In this document: positions 1 through 11,066 of the stretch, in pieces | How positions within the stretch are numbered: the stretch's first letter is position 1 | Layout: every line of letters starts with the position of its first letter | The notes under the pieces: model-generated | Databases searched by the model: none | What the model was told of the DNA's origin: nothing | What the model saw: the letters and a program-made list of their open reading frames with translations, nothing else | Position numbers and translations under genes: made by a program | NCBI RefSeq assembly: GCF_023336735.1 | Contig: NZ_JAMBAQ010000001.1 | Span: 202,971-266,970, forward strand | Source: Moraxella oculi | Lineage (GTDB): Bacteria; Pseudomonadota; Gammaproteobacteria; Pseudomonadales; Moraxellaceae | DNA length: 64,000 nucleotides | Direction of reading: 5' to 3'

Positions 1-159
1 AGTTGGCTAAAGTTTTTTGGTCGGTATTTTCTGGCTAGAACTTGGTACTGTGGCATCGATCAAACACTTTTTTTAAATAATGGTCAAAAGTCATATTGTA
101 ACTTAAAATCCATAAGAATAAAAATTGAATTTATCGTGATTTTATGCCATATCTAACTG

Positions 160-430
160 TCAATAATCGTCCGGCATTTTTGCCAATTTAAGTTTTTTAT
201 GCCAAATCAGCTCCTCATCACTCATCATCAAGACATTTGATAAGTAAGTGCCATAGTGATGGCTTTGAACACATATGAATGATAACACGATCTCCCATGC
301 TCACCCACACCTGTATCAGGCAGTCTTTGCCAAGTGTTGTGCTTGGTCTGTCATGCAGCTCATCATGATTAAAGATTAAAAACAGCAGTATTTGATTGCA
401 CACCTGCCACGCCAAAGTAACGATGCACAT
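160..430 (-). pseudogene. Remnant of an NRDE-family (TANGO2-like) protein gene
   Basis: The N-terminus (MCIVTLAWQV, then a hydrophobic stretch, then NHDELHDRP) matches the start of NRDE-family proteins, which normally read MCIV-x-AWQ, then (L/I)-x-NRDE-(F/L)-x-RP. The frame stops after 70 codons at 218, whereas intact members are about 250 residues. In another frame directly downstream (about 217 to 160) lies SDEELIWHKKL, which resembles the last third of the family. I infer a gene that lost its middle by deletion and then shifted frame. The Arg of the NRDE signature is His here. The biochemical role of the family is poorly defined. It lies downstream of lysS on the same strand. Confidence 0.5.
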
Positions 431-496
431 GACTGCTCCTAACGAATGATTTTGATGTCGATTGATAGTTACTAATTTTTAAAAAAGGCAGGCATT

Positions 497-520
497 AAAA
501 AAGGCAGTGATGCCACTGCC
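497..520 (-). terminator. Intrinsic terminator of lysS
   Basis: On the minus strand a perfect 7-bp stem (GGCAGTG / CACTGCC) with loop GCAT is followed by six T residues, 13 bases after the lysS stop codon. Confidence 0.85.
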
Positions 521-532
521 TTCATGCCAACA

Positions 533-2053
533 CTACGCTTTGTGTCGCATATGTGGAAATAAAATCACATCACGAATGCTTGGTGCGTTGGCAAATAGCA
601 TGACGAGACGATCAATACCAATGCCTTCACCAGCGGTTGGCGGCAAGCCATATTCCAATGCTTCGATAAAGTCGGCATCATAATGCATCGCCTCATCATC
701 ACCAGCATCTTTTTCGGCAACTTGCTGTCTAAATCGTTCGGCTTGATCGATGGGGTCGTTTAATTCTGAAAAACCGTTTGCCAATTCTCGTCCACCAATA
801 AAGAATTCAAAACGGTCGGTAATGTGTGGGTTGTCATCATTACGGCGAGCCAATGGAGAGGTTTCGGCTGGGTACTCGGTGATAAAAGTTGGCTGGCGTA
901 ACTTTATTTCTACCGTCTCTTCAAACACGATGGTTTGTAATTTACCCAAGCCAAACGATGGTTTAACTTCTTCTTTTAGCGTATTTTTGACGAAATCCGC
1001 CAAAAACTCACGGTCATTAATATTTTCCAAAGTCAGATTCGGATTGTATTTTAAAATGGCCTCGCTCATTGGAATTTTAGCAAATGGTGCTTTAAAGCTA
1101 AATGTTTCATCTCCATAAGGCACATCAGTCGTTCCCAAAATGTCGATTGCCAGTTTTTCAAGCATGTTTTCGGTCAGTTGCATCAAATCTTTATAATCAG
1201 CATACGCTTGATAAAACTCAATCATCGTAAATTCAGGATTGTGTCGAGTAGAAACACCTTCATTTCTAAAGTTGCGGTTAATTTCAAAAACTCGTTCAAA
1301 TCCACCAACAACCAAGCGTTTTAAATAAAGTTCAGGGGCAATACGCAGGTATAACTCCATGTCCAATGCGTTATGATGGGTTATGAATGGACGAGCAGAC
1401 GCACCCCCTGGAATGATGTGCATCATTGGCGTTTCCACTTCCATAAAACGCTCATTCGCCAAATACTCACGAATGCCAGCAACCACTTTTGAGCGAATCT
1501 CAAAAGTTTTACGCGTGTCTTCATTCACCATCAAATCCAAATAACGCTGGCGATATTTAACCTCTGTATCACTCAAGCCATGAAATTTATCAGGCAAAGG
1601 GCGCAGTGATTTGGTCAGTAATTCAAAACTTTCCAAATGAACATACAAATCGCCCTTGCCAGAACGACCAATATAACCACCACCTGCAACAATGTCGCCC
1701 AAATCTAAGGACTTGATGAGATCTAAAGTATCGGCGTCCAGCCCTTTTCTATCCACATAAAGTTGAATGCGTCCAGTCATGTCCTGAATGACGATGAACG
1801 AACCACGATTGAGCATGACTCGCCCTGCGACAAAAGCATGGACTTTCTCGCCATTTTCAATGGCTTGCTTGTCCATACCTTCAAATTGGGTTTGCAAATC
1901 TTGAGCATAATCCTTACGCTTAAAAGTATTTGGATAAGCGGTTTTGCCATGTGTTTTGGCTTTATTTTCCAGCTCTTTTAATTTGGCAAGTCGCCCTGCG
2001 ATCAAATCGTTTTCGCTGATTTTATTTTCAGAGTTTTGGGGTTGGTTTGACAT
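533..2053 (-). CDS. lysS: Lysine--tRNA ligase, class II
   Basis: Charges tRNA-Lys with lysine in the cytoplasm. The 506-residue length is normal for bacterial class II LysRS. An N-terminal OB-fold anticodon-binding domain (roughly residues 60-170, with the strand [10 protein letters not shown]) precedes the catalytic core. Class II motif 2 is visible as [15 protein letters not shown] and motif 3 as [12 protein letters not shown] near the C-terminus, which ends FPHMRHKA. The ATG at 2053 has a weak AAGGTT upstream. It is transcribed alone: about 200 bases separate it from prfA and a terminator follows it. Nothing looks unusual. Confidence 0.97.
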   Translation of the reverse strand: MSNQPQNSENKISENDLIAGRLAKLKELENKAKTHGKTAYPNTFKRKDYAQDLQTQFEGMDKQAIENGEKVHAFVAGRVMLNRGSFIVIQDMTGRIQLYVDRKGLDADTLDLIKSLDLGDIVAGGGYIGRSGKGDLYVHLESFELLTKSLRPLPDKFHGLSDTEVKYRQRYLDLMVNEDTRKTFEIRSKVVAGIREYLANERFMEVETPMMHIIPGGASARPFITHHNALDMELYLRIAPELYLKRLVVGGFERVFEINRNFRNEGVSTRHNPEFTMIEFYQAYADYKDLMQLTENMLEKLAIDILGTTDVPYGDETFSFKAPFAKIPMSEAILKYNPNLTLENINDREFLADFVKNTLKEEVKPSFGLGKLQTIVFEETVEIKLRQPTFITEYPAETSPLARRNDDNPHITDRFEFFIGGRELANGFSELNDPIDQAERFRQQVAEKDAGDDEAMHYDADFIEALEYGLPPTAGEGIGIDRLVMLFANAPSIRDVILFPHMRHKA

Positions 2054-2252
2054 AATGAGAACCTTAACTTTATATTAGAAAAAATATCATAAAATTCAGT
2101 AAGTTTGGGGCATGGGCTACGATACTACCTATTTGATTGATTTTTATGCCACTTGTTCAATCAATGTTGTTTGACTACCATAGGTGTTGCTCATTCTGGG
2201 GTAATTTTTGTGTAATTAAGTTAAAAATAATTACCCTTAAAACAAAACAATA

Positions 2253-3332
2253 TCATTCCCCACCAATACTTGCCATCAAATCTGCTTGATGCTCTCTTAA
2301 TAAACCATCTAAAAGCTCACTCAAATCCCCCTCCATGATGGCATCTAGCTTATACAAGGTGAGATTGATGCGATGGTCGGTCATACGTCCTTGTGGAAAA
2401 TTATAAGTACGAATGCGTTCCGAACGGTCGCCAGAACCCACCAAGTTGCGTCTCATATCACTCGCTTGGTCAATTTGGGCTTGGACCTTGGCTTGTTGAA
2501 TTTTAGCGACAAGCATTTTCATCGCTTTGTCTTTGTTGGCGTGCTGTGAGCGTTCTTGTTGGCATTCAGCCACCACACCTGTTGGGATATGCGTGATTCG
2601 CACGGCAGAGTCAGTGGTATTGACATGCTGACCACCTGCCCCACTTGAACGATAAGTGTCGATCCGTAGGTCGGCAGGGTTAATCTCAACCGTATCATCA
2701 ATTTCTACTTCTGGCATGATGGCAACAGTGCATGCCGAGGTATGAACTCGTCCTTGAGATTCAGTCGCTGGGACTCGCTGGACACGATGAGCACCGCTTT
2801 CAAATTTTAAACGACCATAAACACCCACGCCTGACACACGGCTGATAATTTCCTTATATCCACCATGTTCGCCCTCATTGGCGGATAGCACTTCTACTTG
2901 CCAGCCTTGTGATTGTGCATATTTTTGATACATGCGAAATAAATCACCGCTAAAAATGGCTGCTTCATCGCCACCTGTGCCTGCACGGATTTCCAAAAAC
3001 GCCGTTGCCTTGTCATTCGGATCTTTTGGAAGCATGAGTACATTAAGCTTCTCATTCAAGGTGGCAATCCTAGCTTTTGCATCATCAACTTCATCTGCCG
3101 CCATCTCTTTCATTTCAGGGTCGGATAGCAGTTCATTGGCGGTATCAAGGTCGCTTTCAGCTTGCAACAGATCTCGCCAAGCGTCAGTAATTTCGCTTAA
3201 CTCGCTATGTTCCATAGAAAGGGCGCGAAATTTTTTGCCATCAGAAATGGTCTCAGGGTCTGATAGGAGTGCGGTAACCTCCTCAAAGCGGTCGGACATT
3301 TGATCTAAGCGAAGGCGTAGAGATTCTTTCAT
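2253..3332 (-). CDS. prfA: Peptide chain release factor 1
   Basis: Recognises UAA and UAG and triggers peptide release on the ribosome. The GGQ catalytic motif is at residues 233-235 ([10 protein letters not shown]) and the RF1-type PAT tripeptide that reads the stop codon is at 188-190. With the ATG at 3332 the protein has 359 residues, close to the usual 360. A TTG four codons upstream (3344) would also be in frame, but no clear Shine-Dalgarno sequence decides between them. No prmC/hemK methyltransferase gene follows directly, although that is its common partner elsewhere; the next gene downstream is lysS. Confidence 0.96.
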   Translation of the reverse strand: MKESLRLRLDQMSDRFEEVTALLSDPETISDGKKFRALSMEHSELSEITDAWRDLLQAESDLDTANELLSDPEMKEMAADEVDDAKARIATLNEKLNVLMLPKDPNDKATAFLEIRAGTGGDEAAIFSGDLFRMYQKYAQSQGWQVEVLSANEGEHGGYKEIISRVSGVGVYGRLKFESGAHRVQRVPATESQGRVHTSACTVAIMPEVEIDDTVEINPADLRIDTYRSSGAGGQHVNTTDSAVRITHIPTGVVAECQQERSQHANKDKAMKMLVAKIQQAKVQAQIDQASDMRRNLVGSGDRSERIRTYNFPQGRMTDHRINLTLYKLDAIMEGDLSELLDGLLREHQADLMASIGGE

Positions 3333-3400
3333 TTTTTTATTCAATGACTGTCTGTAAATCGGTTATTTTGCCATAAAATGATAAGTTTTGCATTAATTTT

Positions 3401-3409
3401 TGATATAAT
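3401..3409 (+). promoter_or_regulatory. Extended -10 promoter of the exonuclease gene
   Basis: TGATATAAT is a perfect extended -10 (TGn-TATAAT), 71 bases before the ATG at 3480. No convincing -35 lies 16-18 bases upstream, as is common with extended -10 promoters. The inference is from sequence only. Confidence 0.55.
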
Positions 3410-3479
3410 TAGGCATAAATTTTAGACCGCTGGTTTTGATTTTTTATCATTTTGACATTAAAAAACATCAGGAAAAATA

Positions 3480-4139
3480 ATGAAAGCAATCATCCTAGAT
3501 ACAGAGACAACAGGCTTGAGTGCGCCGCATGCCACAGAGATTGCATGGATTGAGATTGAGACGAATTTTATGGCAACAGGATCGTCATTTAGTCAAAGAT
3601 TCAATCCTTTAAAGCCCATTGAATCTGGTGCAAGTCGAGTTACTGGCATTCATGACAATGATGTCAAAGATGCTCCACCACATACGACTTTTAGACTGCC
3701 TAAGATTGATTATTTGATTGGTCATAACATTCGTTATGATATGGGCGTGCTACAAAATGCAGGCGTGGATTTATCACGCATCAAACCAATTTGCACCTGT
3801 AATCTGGCAAGGAAATATTTTGGTGAATTGTCCAAATTTAGTCTTGGTGCATTATTGATACATTTTTATCCTGATGATCAATTCAATTACCAAAATAACG
3901 CACACGGAGCATACCATGATGTACTATTCACCCATAAGGTACTGACTGCTCTTAATCAAAGGATTGGTGCTGCTGATTTTGAGGCATTGTTTTTAAGCTC
4001 TCTGCCCACAAAAATGCCTTTTGGCAAACATAAGGGTAAAGCTTTCGATGCCATACCGGATCAATATAAGCAATGGTTATTAACCATAGACATTGATATG
4101 GCATTAAAAACTGCACTACTTCAATCAATGAGCATATGA
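3480..4139 (+). CDS. DEDDh 3'-5' exonuclease with C-terminal DUF3820 domain
   Basis: An RNase T / DnaQ-like exonuclease fold occupies residues 1-165. Exo I is LDTETTG (D7, E9), Exo II is IGHNIRYDMGVL, and Exo III is HGAYHDVLFTHKVL, giving the DEDDh set. The C-terminal block MPFGKHKGKAFDAIPDQY is the short DUF3820 module often fused to such exonucleases. Its substrate (DNA or RNA) cannot be told from sequence. It is monocistronic behind its own extended -10 promoter, divergent from prfA. Its TGA stop at 4137-4139 abuts the trmA stop on the other strand with no spacing. Confidence 0.85.
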   Translation: MKAIILDTETTGLSAPHATEIAWIEIETNFMATGSSFSQRFNPLKPIESGASRVTGIHDNDVKDAPPHTTFRLPKIDYLIGHNIRYDMGVLQNAGVDLSRIKPICTCNLARKYFGELSKFSLGALLIHFYPDDQFNYQNNAHGAYHDVLFTHKVLTALNQRIGAADFEALFLSSLPTKMPFGKHKGKAFDAIPDQYKQWLLTIDIDMALKTALLQSMSI

Positions 4140-5276
4140 TCACATACGCCGAGACAGCCAAACGCCACTTTCGATGTGATGCGTATAAGGAAATTGATCA
4201 AACAAGGCCATGCGTCTGATATCATGCGTTTGTGTTAGTGTAAGTAAATTGTCAAACAGCGTGTCAGGGTTGCAAGAAATATAAATGATGTTGTCAAAGT
4301 CTTGTAAAATTTTCAAAGTTTGGTCATCAACACCTGCCCTAGGTGGATCAACAAAAACCGTATTGAACGCATAATCATTCATATCAATGCCTGCTTCCAG
4401 CAGTCGCCTGAACTCACGCACGCCTTTGTGTGCTTGACCAAAATCCTCAGCAGACAGCCTTGCAATATCAATGTTGCTGATGCCGTTATGTGTGATTGCC
4501 CACCTGGCAGCATTGACTGACGATTTTGACAACTCGGTTGCCAATACTTTCTTAAAATATCCAGACAAAGGCAAAGTGAAATTGCCGTTACCACAATAAA
4601 GCTCTAACAAATCCTGTTTGTTAGCAATGCTATCAGCCACATCACAAGCAAAATTTAGCATGGCCTGACAAACTTGGGCATTTGGCTGGCTAAATCCCCC
4701 TTCAATTTGCTGATAATAAAATGTCTGCTTGCCACCTTGAACCTCCACCGTCATCTGCTCAATCACAAAATCATCAGAGATGACAATCTTTTGGCCACGG
4801 CTGCGACCGATGATTTTTATGCCTAAGCGATCTGCCAAAGCCCCTGCCAAATCCTGCCATGTTTGATCCAGTTTTTTATGATAAATGAGTGAGACAAGCA
4901 TGTCTCCTTTTAAGGTATTTAAAAAATGAATTTCAAAAATTCGCTCCGATAGCACAGCATTCGCCTTTAATTCAGTCAAAAGCACGGACATCAATTCGTT
5001 AATCTGCCGAGTGGCGATTGGAAATTCATCAAGGCGAATCACGGTCTTTTTGCCTGCCTCATCACGCTCAAACATCGCATAAAACATGTCATCATCACTG
5101 TGCCAAATACGAAATTCAGCACGCATACGAAAATGGCTTATTGGTGATTGATGAATTTCAAGCATTGGTGGCTCAAAACAGGCAAATTGTTTTTGAATGC
5201 GTGCAACTTTATTTGCAAGCTGTGCTTGATAAGTGTTGTCGTTCATGATGGGTGCGGTCATTTTTTTGTTTACCAT
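4140..5276 (-). CDS. trmA: tRNA (uracil-5-)-methyltransferase
   Basis: Makes ribothymidine at position 54 of the T-loop of tRNAs using SAM. It is full length (378 residues; the E. coli protein has 366) and closely resembles E. coli Trm[12 protein letters not shown] near the N-terminus, the SAM-binding [27 protein letters not shown], and the catalytic cysteine in YISCNP (Cys335), ending [15 protein letters not shown]. Alternative in-frame ATGs at codons 6 and 11 are possible starts and no Shine-Dalgarno sequence separates them. It converges with the exonuclease gene with no gap. Confidence 0.97.
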   Translation of the reverse strand: MVNKKMTAPIMNDNTYQAQLANKVARIQKQFACFEPPMLEIHQSPISHFRMRAEFRIWHSDDDMFYAMFERDEAGKKTVIRLDEFPIATRQINELMSVLLTELKANAVLSERIFEIHFLNTLKGDMLVSLIYHKKLDQTWQDLAGALADRLGIKIIGRSRGQKIVISDDFVIEQMTVEVQGGKQTFYYQQIEGGFSQPNAQVCQAMLNFACDVADSIANKQDLLELYCGNGNFTLPLSGYFKKVLATELSKSSVNAARWAITHNGISNIDIARLSAEDFGQAHKGVREFRRLLEAGIDMNDYAFNTVFVDPPRAGVDDQTLKILQDFDNIIYISCNPDTLFDNLLTLTQTHDIRRMALFDQFPYTHHIESGVWLSRRM

Positions 5277-5342
5277 AGATGATAAAAATCAACTCATCAT
5301 GGTGAATAAGTTGATGGTTGATTGAATGTTAAGATGAGAGTT

Positions 5343-5351
5343 ATTATAACA
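5343..5351 (-). promoter_or_regulatory. Extended -10 promoter of trmA
   Basis: On the minus strand TGTTATAAT is a perfect extended -10, about 67 bases upstream of the trmA start. A -35 is not evident. Confidence 0.55.
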
Positions 5352-5446
5352 GATGGTTTATGTTTTATACGAGTGTTTTTTGGTTTTGTTCTATAACATG
5401 GATTATGTTAAATAATAAGTTCAAATCAGCTCCAAATGGAGATATA

Positions 5447-5484
5447 AAAATCCCCCTAAAAACTATTGTCCTTAGGGGGATTTT
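5447..5484 (-). terminator. Bidirectional-looking terminator after the FabH-like gene
   Basis: A 13-bp perfect inverted repeat (AAAATCCCCCTAA, 5447-5459, pairing with 5472-5484) has a 12-nt loop. On the minus strand the stem ends in TTTTT, making it the terminator of the gene that stops at 5513. It also shields the trmA promoter. Confidence 0.85.
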
Positions 5485-5512
5485 GATGAGGCTGTCTTAA
5501 AATGATTGGTGG

Positions 5513-6658
5513 TCAAACTTTCTTGATGATGACCGAACCGATGGAATACCCTGCCCCAAATGAGCAAATCACTCCCAAATCACCAACATTCACGCCCTCT
5601 TGATATTCATGAAAGGCAATCATTGGGCTGGCAGAACTGGTATTGCCATACTCAGCGATGGCAATTGGTGCGATGCTCTTATCCGCATCCTTGCCCATGA
5701 CTGTACGCAAGATGAGATCTATCATATTGATGTTGGCTTGGTGTAGCCATAGGCGTTTAACTTCATTGACGGGAATGTGATTTTCCGATAAATGTGTGCT
5801 GATGATTTCCGATACTTTCGGACAGACTTCTCGAAAAACCTTACGCCCTTCTTGTGAAAATAATTTATCCGTTACTGGCTCTTTGATATCAAAGTGCATG
5901 TCTTGACCAGATGCCAAGTACTCACTTCTGTCCATAAAGCCGTATTCATTTTTGATGTTGGTAGAAAATTGAGTGTATAACTTACAGTCTAAAATTTCAT
6001 ACCCTTTTGGCGTATCAAGTTCTTCGATGATGGTTGCGGCTGCAATGTCGCCAAAAATGAAATGGCTGTCACGATTTCGCCAGTTGAGATGCGCAGAGGT
6101 AACCTCAACATTGATGACCGCCACACGCTTTGCCACGCCAGCTTTAATCATGCCAACCGCCTGTGCAATGCCAAAAGTCGCCGCACTACATGCCACATTG
6201 GTATCAAAGGCAAAGCCGCCCACCATGCCAACAGCATGCTGAATTTCAATGGCAATCGCTGGATAGACACGCTGAAAATTTGAACAAGCACAAATGACGC
6301 CATCCAAATCCCCACCCTTCAATCCTGCATTGTCAAGAGCTTGGTTAAGTGCATTCACCCCCATCTCTGCCATGATAGACAACTCTTCGCCAAGCTTTCT
6401 GGCTGGCACGACTGGCGCCATGATTTTTGGGTCCAAGATGCCTTTTTTATCAATGACATAACGAGACTTGATGCCTGATGCTTTCTCAATAAATTCCGCA
6501 CTAGAGTGCTGCAATGCCATTTTTTCGCCTGCTTCAATAGCGGCTGCATTTTGAGTGTTATAGTCGTCCACATAAGTATTGAATGCCGCAACCAATTCTT
6601 CATTGGTGATTTTGTCTTTTGGCTTATGTAAGCCTGTGGCGGTAAGATAAATTGCCAT
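5513..6658 (-). CDS. Beta-ketoacyl-ACP synthase III-like enzyme
   Basis: A thiolase-fold condensing enzyme of the FabH/KAS III class, 381 residues. The Cys-His-Asn triad is visible: Cys157 in TNVACSAATF, His306 in WLHQANINM and Asn339 in EYGNTSSAS. It is longer than classical FabH (about 317 residues), with a longer N-terminal segment (residues 15-75). This resembles the Pseudomonas/Acinetobacter FabH-like enzymes that condense acyl-CoA with malonyl-ACP to feed or shunt fatty acid synthesis. Whether it primes synthesis or recycles medium-chain acyl-CoA cannot be told here. It stands alone, not in a fab cluster, and is followed by a strong terminator. Confidence 0.85.
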   Translation of the reverse strand: MAIYLTATGLHKPKDKITNEELVAAFNTYVDDYNTQNAAAIEAGEKMALQHSSAEFIEKASGIKSRYVIDKKGILDPKIMAPVVPARKLGEELSIMAEMGVNALNQALDNAGLKGGDLDGVICACSNFQRVYPAIAIEIQHAVGMVGGFAFDTNVACSAATFGIAQAVGMIKAGVAKRVAVINVEVTSAHLNWRNRDSHFIFGDIAAATIIEELDTPKGYEILDCKLYTQFSTNIKNEYGFMDRSEYLASGQDMHFDIKEPVTDKLFSQEGRKVFREVCPKVSEIISTHLSENHIPVNEVKRLWLHQANINMIDLILRTVMGKDADKSIAPIAIAEYGNTSSASPMIAFHEYQEGVNVGDLGVICSFGAGYSIGSVIIKKV

Positions 6659-6890
6659 ATGTTTTCCTTACTCTTGGTTCTTGGTCAAAAAAGACTTCGT
6701 CAGTTTACCATAAAAATGTAAGCATTTGTAAAAAAATACAGTCGTTTACAACTATCCAAGGTATCATCATGATGGGGGTCGCTTCATGATTGTCCTGACA
6801 AAATACTCATGTTGTCATGATGTCGCCTTTTCATAAAAAAGACTTTATGTCGCCCAAGCACCTATTTTTGGCGTATGCCATGAAACACAG

Positions 6891-9800
6891 TCACCTGGTA
6901 TTTAAACTGACCCATAATTTTTCAAGGCGTTTGTCCGAAATGGCAAACTTTGTCTTCATTGGTTGGGAAAACAGATTGATGCGGTACTCTTCCACAGCCC
7001 AGCGGTAATCGGCAATTCGTCGATCATGCACTCGATTTGCCAGTCGTTCCATATGTATGTCAAGCAAATACACACCATCAAGGTCAGCATCAAGGTTGTG
7101 TGTCAGGCGGTCAAGGCGTACATTAAGTGCCTGCAAATATCTGGGGTACTCTCGCCAATACACCACATCAGTACGATAAATAAAATCAGACAGGCTCAGA
7201 TCATCCAGCTGATCTTCTACATCTTCAATGCTTTCACCAAAAATCTCACCATCTAACATCAATAGTTTGCCACGAGCCGTTTGCCAGCTGGTATAGATGT
7301 CTTTTAGTGTCTTTAACACCGTCTGCCCTGTCAATAAAAACCGTGCCAATAATTCATCGCAAGTTTGGGAAAATTCATGTTCATCAAGCGGCAAATGCTC
7401 ACTTAACCAAAGGCTGGTGTCATCAACCAACCCTCCAATATGCAGACGAGCTTGCTCACTACTACTATCCACAAAGTGTGGTGCGTGGTCATGCAGGCAC
7501 GCCTGCAAAGTGGCATCTACAACGATTGATTTTAGCTTGTCCAGATTTCCCAAGGGTGCAAAAGCCAGCTTGAATGCTTTATCAATCTGACCTGTTAATT
7601 GTTTTTGCTTAGCACCCAGCTTGGATTTGATTAAAGTAAGTACACCATCTTTATGGGTGTTTAAAGCAGAATTGAGTTCGGTAAATTGAGCAATGGATAC
7701 TGCCATGCCTGCTTGATCAGCTTTGAGTGCAGAGAATTCTTGCATGACCACGCCTGAGACATGTCTGGTGCGTACAAAATTAAAATGCTTAGGAAAGTCA
7801 TGATGTAGCCCCTCTTGTACCGCGACTTGTTGATGAATGACGCTGCTATGGCGAGCTTTTAGGCGCATCAAATCACGACTTTTCTCAATCACCTGATTTT
7901 TTTCATCAACCACGCAGATGAGTGGACGCAAATAATTTTCTACTTTTGTTGGGTCAAAATCATTGGCATTGACACGGACACCAAGCCTAGACAGGTTTTG
8001 AGTAAGCTGGTCAAGCAATCCTACGCCACTCTTAACGCTTAGCTGATCAAAAATCTTATCAGCCGTATCAGGAATGGGCACAATCTGACGGCGAAGCTCC
8101 TTAGGCAATGTCTTTAATAATTGCAAAACCAATTCATATCGCCAGCCAGCAACGCCCCAAAGCAATGCCACTGCATCGACCTGTGATAATGCCTTGATTG
8201 GTACACGCACAGTAACACCATCGTCATCAGAACTGGGATCAAAAACATAGGTCAAAGGCAGTTTCAATCCGCCCATTTGCCAATATTCAGGAAATTCATG
8301 ACTGGCATTAACCGATTCATTCAGCACATCGTCATCATTAAAAAACAAAAAGTTGGGGTTATCATTAACCCTATCATGATAAAACTCCTCAAATGCCTTA
8401 CGACTGGCGATGCTTTTTGGAATTCTTTCATGATAAAACTGATATAATCGTTCTTCATCAACAAGCAAATCTCGACGGCGAAGCTTGTCTTCAATACGCT
8501 CGACATCCTGAATCTTGGCGGTATTGTGTGCCAAAAACTTGGTAGGAATGCCATAATTACCGCCCACCAGTGCATCACGAATAAAAATCTCGTGGGCATG
8601 TTCAATATCCACAGGTTCATAATTGGTCAATTCTTTGGCGACAACAACCAGCCCAAACAAACTGATTTGCATATACGCACGGACACGCCCTGATTTTTTT
8701 GACCAATGTGGCTCAAAATAATGGTATTTTAATAAATTGCCTGCCGCCGAGACGATCCACTCTGGCTCAATTTTGGCAACGCAACGCATATAAACCTGCG
8801 AGGTCTCTACCACCTCAAACGACATTAACCAATCCACACCTTTTTTGTGCAACACGCTACCAGGGAAAATGCGAGATTTTTGACTTCTTGCCATCAAATA
8901 TTCGCCTGGCGTATCCGTCTTATGTGCCACAAATGATAGCAAAGCAGTCAATAACGCCCTATGAATGTTGGCATAACGCACGGCATTTTCATCAACAAAT
9001 CCTTGGCTTTTTATGGATTTTAAAACATTCAAGCTTAGTCCTTTGGGTTTTTTATTCACCTTAGCCTTACCCAAAGATAATCGCACACCCTTTTTTGTGT
9101 CAATTTTGACCGTGTCTTGATGCGACTGACAAGCATCTTCTATGACATCGCCTTGAACAATCTTAAAGCCAAGCTCCGCCATCATGGTGGAGAGTTGCTC
9201 ATGCGTTTTTTGCCATTCACGAATGCGAGTAAAGCTAAGATAATGTTTTTTAGCAAAATTTCTTCTTGCATTCGCACTTAGCATCTGATCATCATTGATT
9301 TGATGAACGCCAAATAAAGCTTGATACAAATCAAGATAAAATAAAAAATCAGAATGCTCACGACGAAATAACGCATGCTTTTGATCAGCCTGCATTTGTT
9401 TGTCCGTGGGGCGTTCACGCACATCTTGGACTGCCAACGCTGAGACGATGATTAACATGTCAGATAAGCAGTCAAAATGATCGCCTGCAATCAGCATTCT
9501 CGCCAGTCTTGGATCGATCGGCATTTTTGCCATCACTTCACCGATTTTGGTTAATGTGGCTGTTGGAGATTCATGTTTTTTGATTTGTGTCTTTGTCGGT
9601 GCGTCAGTGATTGCCCCAAGCTCTAATAACAGCTTTTTACCGTCATTGACCAAACGCAAATCAGGCGGTGTGATAAAATCAAACGACGCCACATCACCTA
9701 GGTTTAGACGGGTCATCTGCAAAATGACACTTGCCAAATTTGTCCGTAAAATCTCAGGTTCAGTAAATTCTGGACGAGAGTCAAAATCCTCTTGTGAGTA

Positions 9801-11066
9801 CAAGCGAATACACACGCCATCACCGATACGACCACATCGACCTTTTCGTTGATTGGCGGCTGCTTGACTGATTGCCTCAATGGGCAGTCTTTGAATTCTT
9901 GAGCGATAGTTGTAGCGACTGATGCGTGCAAAACCCAAATCAATCACATAGCGAATGTTTGGCACGGTTAAGGCAGTCTCGGCGACATTGGTTGCGATGA
10001 TGATTCTTCTGCCCTTACCTGATGGCTGAAAGATGCGTTGCTGTTCGGCAAAACTTTGCCTTGCAAATAACGGCAATACCTCCGTATGGGCTGGTGCGTG
10101 CGTGGTCAGAATGTCTTGCAATTCACGAATTTGAGCTTCTGTACTAGCAAAAACCAAGATGTCTGCTTGGTGCGGATGCCCTTTTTTGCTGGCATCATCA
10201 AAGCATTCAGATACTGCCGCTGTCAATGCTCGTGGCAAACTGTCCTCCACTTCACCAAAAGCATCGTCGTCATGGCTGGTGATGATCTGATCAGTCAAAG
10301 GGCGATAACGCACTTCTACAGGATAGCTACGCCCCTCCACATTAAATACAGGGGCTGGCACACCCTTGATGGAAAAATAATTGGCAAAACGCTCCGTGTC
10401 CAATGTCGCTGATGTGATGATGATTTTTAAATCTGGACGCTTGGGCAACAGGCTTTTTAGATAACCCAATATAAAGTCAATATTAAGACTTCGTTCATGT
10501 GCTTCATCAATGATGATGGTGTCATAACGGGTCAAAAACCTATCTCTACCCAATTCAGCAAGCAAAATGCCATCTGTCATCAGCTTGACAATACTGTGCT
10601 GACTGCCTTCTTCGGTAAATCGCACCTTAAAACTGACCAAACCGCCCAAAGACTCGCCCAACTCCTCACAGAGGCGATTTGCCACTGAGCGTGCCGCCAG
10701 CCTTCTTGGTTGTGTGTGTCCAATTTGCCCAGTCAATCCACGACCTGCCAACATGGCAAGTTTGGGCAACTGCGTGGTTTTACCAGAGCCTGTCTCGCCT
10801 GCCACGATGATGACTTGATGAGTCTTGATGGCCTGTATTAAAGTATCGGCCTCTTTGGTAACAGGCAGGTCAGGATTGAGCAGCTGGTACAGATTATTAG
10901 GTATGGATTGCTGTCGAGCGGCGACCGCTTGAACGGAACGAGCAAAGATTTCATCAAACTTGGCTTGTTTTTGTTGTTGCTGATGCCCTTGTGTGCGTTT
11001 AATTTCTTGGCGAAGTCGATTTAAATAATGGCGATCTTTGGCTAGGACGGATAAATTTTTCATCAT
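6891..11066 (-). CDS. hrpA: ATP-dependent RNA helicase HrpA
   Basis: A DEAH-box (DExH) RNA helicase of 1,391 residues; in E. coli the family processes mRNAs and helps rescue stalled ribosomes. Walker A GETGSGKT is at residues 90-97, DEAH at 187-190 and SAT at 219-221. The downstream motif region NQRKGRCGRIGDG is motif VI. A helicase-associated region and a long C-terminal HrpA-specific region (DUF3418 type) follow. It is about 90 residues longer than E. coli HrpA (1,300). It is single and divergent from the TonB-like gene. No clear terminator is visible in the 230 bases after it. Confidence 0.96.
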   Translation of the reverse strand: MMKNLSVLAKDRHYLNRLRQEIKRTQGHQQQQKQAKFDEIFARSVQAVAARQQSIPNNLYQLLNPDLPVTKEADTLIQAIKTHQVIIVAGETGSGKTTQLPKLAMLAGRGLTGQIGHTQPRRLAARSVANRLCEELGESLGGLVSFKVRFTEEGSQHSIVKLMTDGILLAELGRDRFLTRYDTIIIDEAHERSLNIDFILGYLKSLLPKRPDLKIIITSATLDTERFANYFSIKGVPAPVFNVEGRSYPVEVRYRPLTDQIITSHDDDAFGEVEDSLPRALTAAVSECFDDASKKGHPHQADILVFASTEAQIRELQDILTTHAPAHTEVLPLFARQSFAEQQRIFQPSGKGRRIIIATNVAETALTVPNIRYVIDLGFARISRYNYRSRIQRLPIEAISQAAANQRKGRCGRIGDGVCIRLYSQEDFDSRPEFTEPEILRTNLASVILQMTRLNLGDVASFDFITPPDLRLVNDGKKLLLELGAITDAPTKTQIKKHESPTATLTKIGEVMAKMPIDPRLARMLIAGDHFDCLSDMLIIVSALAVQDVRERPTDKQMQADQKHALFRREHSDFLFYLDLYQALFGVHQINDDQMLSANARRNFAKKHYLSFTRIREWQKTHEQLSTMMAELGFKIVQGDVIEDACQSHQDTVKIDTKKGVRLSLGKAKVNKKPKGLSLNVLKSIKSQGFVDENAVRYANIHRALLTALLSFVAHKTDTPGEYLMARSQKSRIFPGSVLHKKGVDWLMSFEVVETSQVYMRCVAKIEPEWIVSAAGNLLKYHYFEPHWSKKSGRVRAYMQISLFGLVVVAKELTNYEPVDIEHAHEIFIRDALVGGNYGIPTKFLAHNTAKIQDVERIEDKLRRRDLLVDEERLYQFYHERIPKSIASRKAFEEFYHDRVNDNPNFLFFNDDDVLNESVNASHEFPEYWQMGGLKLPLTYVFDPSSDDDGVTVRVPIKALSQVDAVALLWGVAGWRYELVLQLLKTLPKELRRQIVPIPDTADKIFDQLSVKSGVGLLDQLTQNLSRLGVRVNANDFDPTKVENYLRPLICVVDEKNQVIEKSRDLMRLKARHSSVIHQQVAVQEGLHHDFPKHFNFVRTRHVSGVVMQEFSALKADQAGMAVSIAQFTELNSALNTHKDGVLTLIKSKLGAKQKQLTGQIDKAFKLAFAPLGNLDKLKSIVVDATLQACLHDHAPHFVDSSSEQARLHIGGLVDDTSLWLSEHLPLDEHEFSQTCDELLARFLLTGQTVLKTLKDIYTSWQTARGKLLMLDGEIFGESIEDVEDQLDDLSLSDFIYRTDVVYWREYPRYLQALNVRLDRLTHNLDADLDGVYLLDIHMERLANRVHDRRIADYRWAVEEYRINLFSQPMKTKFAISDKRLEKLWVSLNTR

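Noticed and set aside
750..1118. Open frame of 122 codons on the plus strand
   Set aside because: Lies wholly inside lysS on the opposite strand, has no ribosome-binding site and no recognisable family.
2932..3303. 123-codon plus-strand frame inside prfA
   Set aside because: Antisense shadow with Ser-rich, low-complexity translation.
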